Made by a program: the position numbers and the translations under genes
Part shown: piece after piece, positions 61,851-64,000 of the stretch
How positions within the stretch are numbered: the first letter of the stretch is position 1
Layout of the letters: each line of letters starts with the position of its first letter
NCBI GenBank assembly: GCA_035606665.1
Contig: DATNEY010000034.1
Location: 124,001 to 188,000 of the forward strand
From: DASUGC01 sp035606665
GTDB lineage: Bacteria; Acidobacteriota; Vicinamibacteria; Vicinamibacterales; SCN-69-37
Length of the DNA: 64,000 nucleotides
Direction: 5' to 3'
The notes under the pieces: model-generated
Databases searched by the model: none
What the model saw: only the letters and a program-made list of their open reading frames with translations
What the model was told of the DNA's origin: nothing

Positions 61851-61962
61851 TACGCGGGGGGACTTCGTCCCCGCCGCACCCCCCTGACGAGCTCACGCGC
61901 GGGGACCCCTTACTCCCCGCTCCGTTCGCTCGGGCTCGCGTCGCTTCGCTCGCTCGCGATCC
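61851..61962. repeat. GC-rich intergenic repeat, copy 5
   Basis: GCGGGGGGACTTCGTCCCCG, CCGCACCCCCCTGACGAGCT, GCGCGGGGACCCCTTACTCC, GCTCCGTTCGCTCGGGCTCG and CGTCGCTTCGCTCGCTCGCG. Close to copy 4 in order; lies between the S1 gene end and HU start. Confidence 0.9.
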
Positions 61963-61996
61963 TAGCCTCGAGGTTGCGGGCAGAACCCGGAACCTC

Positions 61997-62041
61997 CATT
62001 CGCGTCGTTCCCGTCGTTTACGTCGTTCGCGTCGTTGCTCG
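61997..62041. repeat. GTCGTT nine-base-period repeat
   Basis: TTCGCGTCGTTCCCGTCGTT, TACGTCGTTCGCGTCGTTGC: five GTCGTT units in nine-base steps, six bases before the rpsA stop codon region. Confidence 0.75.
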
Positions 62042-62046
62042 CGAAG

Positions 62047-63774
62047 CTACTTGAGGTTCTTGAAGTGATCGCCCAACGTAACTTCCGGGCGGCCCGTCAT
62101 CTCGGTGTAGGCCTCCCAGTCGGCGCGGAATTCGGCGTCCTTGAGCGCGCGGATGCTGAGGCCGATCTTCCGCTCCTCGGGCACCAGGCGAATGATCTTC
62201 ATCTGGTAGTTGTCACCGGCCCGAAGCTCCAGCTTCTCGCCGCCCTGCGACGAGTCGAACTCCGAGACGTGGATCAGGCCTTCGATGCCGTCAGCCAGCT
62301 CGACGAATGCGCCGAAGTTGGTGAGGCGGACGACCTTGCCCTCGACGATGTCTCCGACCTTGTGCGCGTCGAAGAACTCCTTCCAGATGCCGGTCTGGAG
62401 CTGCTTGAGGCCGAGCGAGAGACGCTGGTTGTCGGCGTCGATGCTGAGCACCTGCGCTTCCACCGTGTCACCCTTCTTCAGCACTTCCGACGGGTGTTTG
62501 ATCTTGCTCCACGACATGTCGGAGATGTGGATGAGGCCGTCGATGCCTTCCTCAACTTCGACAAACGCGCCGAACTCGGTGAGGTTCCGCACCTTGCCGT
62601 TGATCGTCGTGCCCACCGGATATTTGCTGGCGAGCTCGTACCACGGGTTGGTTTCCACCTGCTTCAGGCCGAGCGAGATGCGCCGTGCGCCCGGATCGAC
62701 GCCGAGCACCATCGCCTCGACCTGGTCGCCCTGGTTGAGGATCTTCGACGGATGCTTGACGCGCTTGCTCCAGGACATCTCGGAGACGTGAATCAGGCCT
62801 TCGACGCCCGGCTCGAGCTCGATGAACGCCCCGTAGTCCGTCAGGCTGACGACCTTGCCCGTGACGCGGATACCCACCGGGTACCGCTCGATGACGTTGC
62901 TCCACGGATCCGGAACGATCTGCTTGTGGCCGAGCGAGACGCGTTCGGTGCCTGCGTCGTACTTGAGCACCACCACGTCGATCTCGTCGCCGACGCGCAC
63001 GACTTCCGACGGGTGCGTCACGCGGCCCCACGACATGTCCGTGATGTGCAGCAGGCCGTCGATGCCGCCGAGGTCGATGAACGCGCCGTAGTCGGTGAGG
63101 TTCTTCACGGTGCCGCGCAGCACCTTGCCTTCGGCCAGCGTGTCGAGCGTGACCTTCTTCTTCTCCGCGTTCTCTTCCTCGAGCAAGACCTTGCGCGAGA
63201 GCACGATATTGCCGCGCTTCTTGTTGACCTTGATGACGCGCATGCGGAGTTCCTGCCCGCGCAGCGCATCGAGGTTGCGCACGGGACGGACGTCGATCTG
63301 CGAACCCGGCAGGAACGCCCGGACGCCGATGTCGACCGCGAGCCCGCCCTTGATCCGCTCGATGACGCGGCCGATGACCACCTTGCGATCCTGGTAGGCC
63401 TTCTCGACCTCGTCCCAAATCTTCATCTTCTCGGCCTTCTCGCGCGAGAGGACGACGTAGCCCTCGCGGTCCTCGGTGCGCTCGAGCAACACGTCCACCG
63501 TGTCGCCGGGCTGCGCCGAAACCTGGCCGGTCTCGTCAATGAACTCTTCGATGGGAATGATGCCTTCGGACTTGAATCCGACGTCGACGATGACTTCAGT
63601 CGGCGTGACCTTGACGACGGTCCCTTTGACTACTTCACCTTCGGCGATGTTCCGGAAGCTGTTGTCGTACAGTTCGAGCAGGTTTGCAAAATCCTGCGAG
63701 TCCATCTCCTCGCCATCCTGGCGGGAAGAACCTCCCTGCAGGACGTGCAATTTCTTCGTGGCGTCGTTACCCAT
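62047..63774 (-). CDS. rpsA: Small-subunit ribosomal protein S1
   Basis: The 575-residue product has a short charged N-terminus and six S1 (OB-fold) repeats: start of each near GEVVKGTVVKV, VVIGRVIERIKGGLAV, GKVLRGTVKNLTDYGAFID, IRVTGKVVSLTDYGAF, TTINGKVRNLTEFGAFVE and DIVEGKVVRLTNFGAFVE. It helps mRNA to the ribosome and unfolds leaders. Start ATG 63774, with GAGGAGG about 12 bases upstream; the frame is open to 63816 but the added part is not family-like. Confidence 0.94.
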   Translation of the reverse strand: MGNDATKKLHVLQGGSSRQDGEEMDSQDFANLLELYDNSFRNIAEGEVVKGTVVKVTPTEVIVDVGFKSEGIIPIEEFIDETGQVSAQPGDTVDVLLERTEDREGYVVLSREKAEKMKIWDEVEKAYQDRKVVIGRVIERIKGGLAVDIGVRAFLPGSQIDVRPVRNLDALRGQELRMRVIKVNKKRGNIVLSRKVLLEEENAEKKKVTLDTLAEGKVLRGTVKNLTDYGAFIDLGGIDGLLHITDMSWGRVTHPSEVVRVGDEIDVVVLKYDAGTERVSLGHKQIVPDPWSNVIERYPVGIRVTGKVVSLTDYGAFIELEPGVEGLIHVSEMSWSKRVKHPSKILNQGDQVEAMVLGVDPGARRISLGLKQVETNPWYELASKYPVGTTINGKVRNLTEFGAFVEVEEGIDGLIHISDMSWSKIKHPSEVLKKGDTVEAQVLSIDADNQRLSLGLKQLQTGIWKEFFDAHKVGDIVEGKVVRLTNFGAFVELADGIEGLIHVSEFDSSQGGEKLELRAGDNYQMKIIRLVPEERKIGLSIRALKDAEFRADWEAYTEMTGRPEVTLGDHFKNLK

Positions 63775-63936
63775 TTCGCTGCGGGTCCTCCTCAATGTCC
63801 GGCCGCATGTGGGCACGGACAGCTGCCGAATCTCAGCTTCGGCTGGCTGTATATGAGCTTCGCAAAGATTGCGATAAGCAACGAATTATCCGACACTTAG
63901 CAGCGAAGGTCAATCACGCGGCGACAGGGGGCAACC
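63775..63936. promoter_or_regulatory. Divergent control region rpsA / basic protein
   Basis: 162 bases between two divergent starts. It contains the S1 ribosome site (GAGGAGG on minus) and an AT-richer centre (63855-63895, ATAAGCAACGAATTATCCG) that is the likely place for both promoters. No box pair is good enough to name. Confidence 0.4.
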
Positions 63937-64000
63937 ATGGCGAAGAAGCGAAGGACGGCAAAGCGGGTCACCCGATCACGAGTGCGCCGCAAGCCCGCCC
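63937..64000 (+). CDS. Start of a highly basic protein
   Basis: Only 21 codons are inside the window. The peptide starts MAKKRRTAKRVTRSRVRRKP, almost all Lys, Arg, Ala, Thr, Val. AGGGGG five bases upstream is a good ribosome site. It could be a nucleoid-binding histone-H1-like tail or the cytoplasmic tail of a membrane protein such as a penicillin-binding protein; the window does not decide. Confidence 0.5.
   Translation, partial: MAKKRRTAKRVTRSRVRRKPA

Overview
This 64 kb window is high-GC chromosomal DNA from a Gram-negative bacterium, most likely an Acidobacteriota of the Vicinamibacteria (subdivision 6) type. The Gram-negative reading rests on an outer-membrane assembly set (BamA, Skp, a FabZ start), lipoprotein sorting and acylation (LolC/E, LolD, Lnt) and an outer-membrane beta-barrel protein. 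The phylum call is inference from the VWFA-related family typical of Acidobacteria, the FecR/W-rich proteins, the mycobacterial-like adenosine kinase and the large number of short intergenic repeats. I see no rRNA, tRNA, CRISPR array, prophage or transposase gene. About 57 protein genes are supported, mostly housekeeping and tightly packed.

Layout. 1-2.1 kb: fabZ start, skp with a strong terminator, a small lipoprotein gene, and a four-helix-bundle (23S rRNA IVP family) gene enclosed by about 55 bp inverted repeats. 2.1-19.1 kb: seventeen co-directional minus-strand genes with gaps of at most 48 bases, covering an acyl-CoA dehydrogenase, a MeaB-methylmalonyl-CoA epimerase fusion, an MBL hydrolase, MTA phosphorylase, adenosine kinase, four small membrane proteins, enoyl-CoA hydratase, ribH, nusB, lysS, lolC/E, lolD, clpC and bamA. 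19-26.5 kb: a small barrel protein, two secreted or related unknowns, hemW, a DnaC-like helicase loader, and hspR-dnaJ-dnaK read from a consensus promoter. 26.5-36.6 kb: FecR protein, PBP1A, prfB with its programmed +1 frameshift, lnt, a SPOR protein, a TPR protein and an unknown. 36.6-45.8 kb: argS and a C26 amidase on plus; rlmD-like, an unknown, birA, nadC and valS on minus. 46-53 kb: a response regulator, both methylmalonyl-CoA mutase subunits, a large NAD-glutamate dehydrogenase and a TauE-like permease. 53-64 kb: a GT39-like protein, a VWFA protein, two more acyl-CoA dehydrogenases, a diguanylate cyclase, HIT, HU/IHF, ribosomal protein S1 and the start of a very basic protein.

How the genes fit together. 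Three acyl-CoA dehydrogenases, enoyl-CoA hydratase, epimerase/MeaB and the two mutase subunits make a propionyl/methylmalonyl-CoA and branched-chain or fatty-acid degradation theme. MtnP and adenosine kinase form a purine-salvage pair that handles methylthioadenosine and adenosine. BamA, Skp, Lol, Lnt and PBP1A form an envelope-building theme. DnaK, DnaJ, HspR and ClpC are the proteostasis set.

The most unusual content is not a classical gene system but the intergenic DNA. At least five families of short repeats sit at gene ends. One (GGGTTC-type) bounds a four-helix-bundle gene as terminal inverted repeats and occurs again as an empty 122 bp palindrome 24 kb away, which suggests an undescribed transposase-less mobile unit. 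Others supply the stop codons of neighbouring genes, and one appears to have expanded inside argS. Protein-level oddities are a J-domain with HPG instead of HPD, an acyl-CoA dehydrogenase with Gln at the catalytic-Glu position, a ClpC with an atypical middle region and the MeaB-epimerase fusion.
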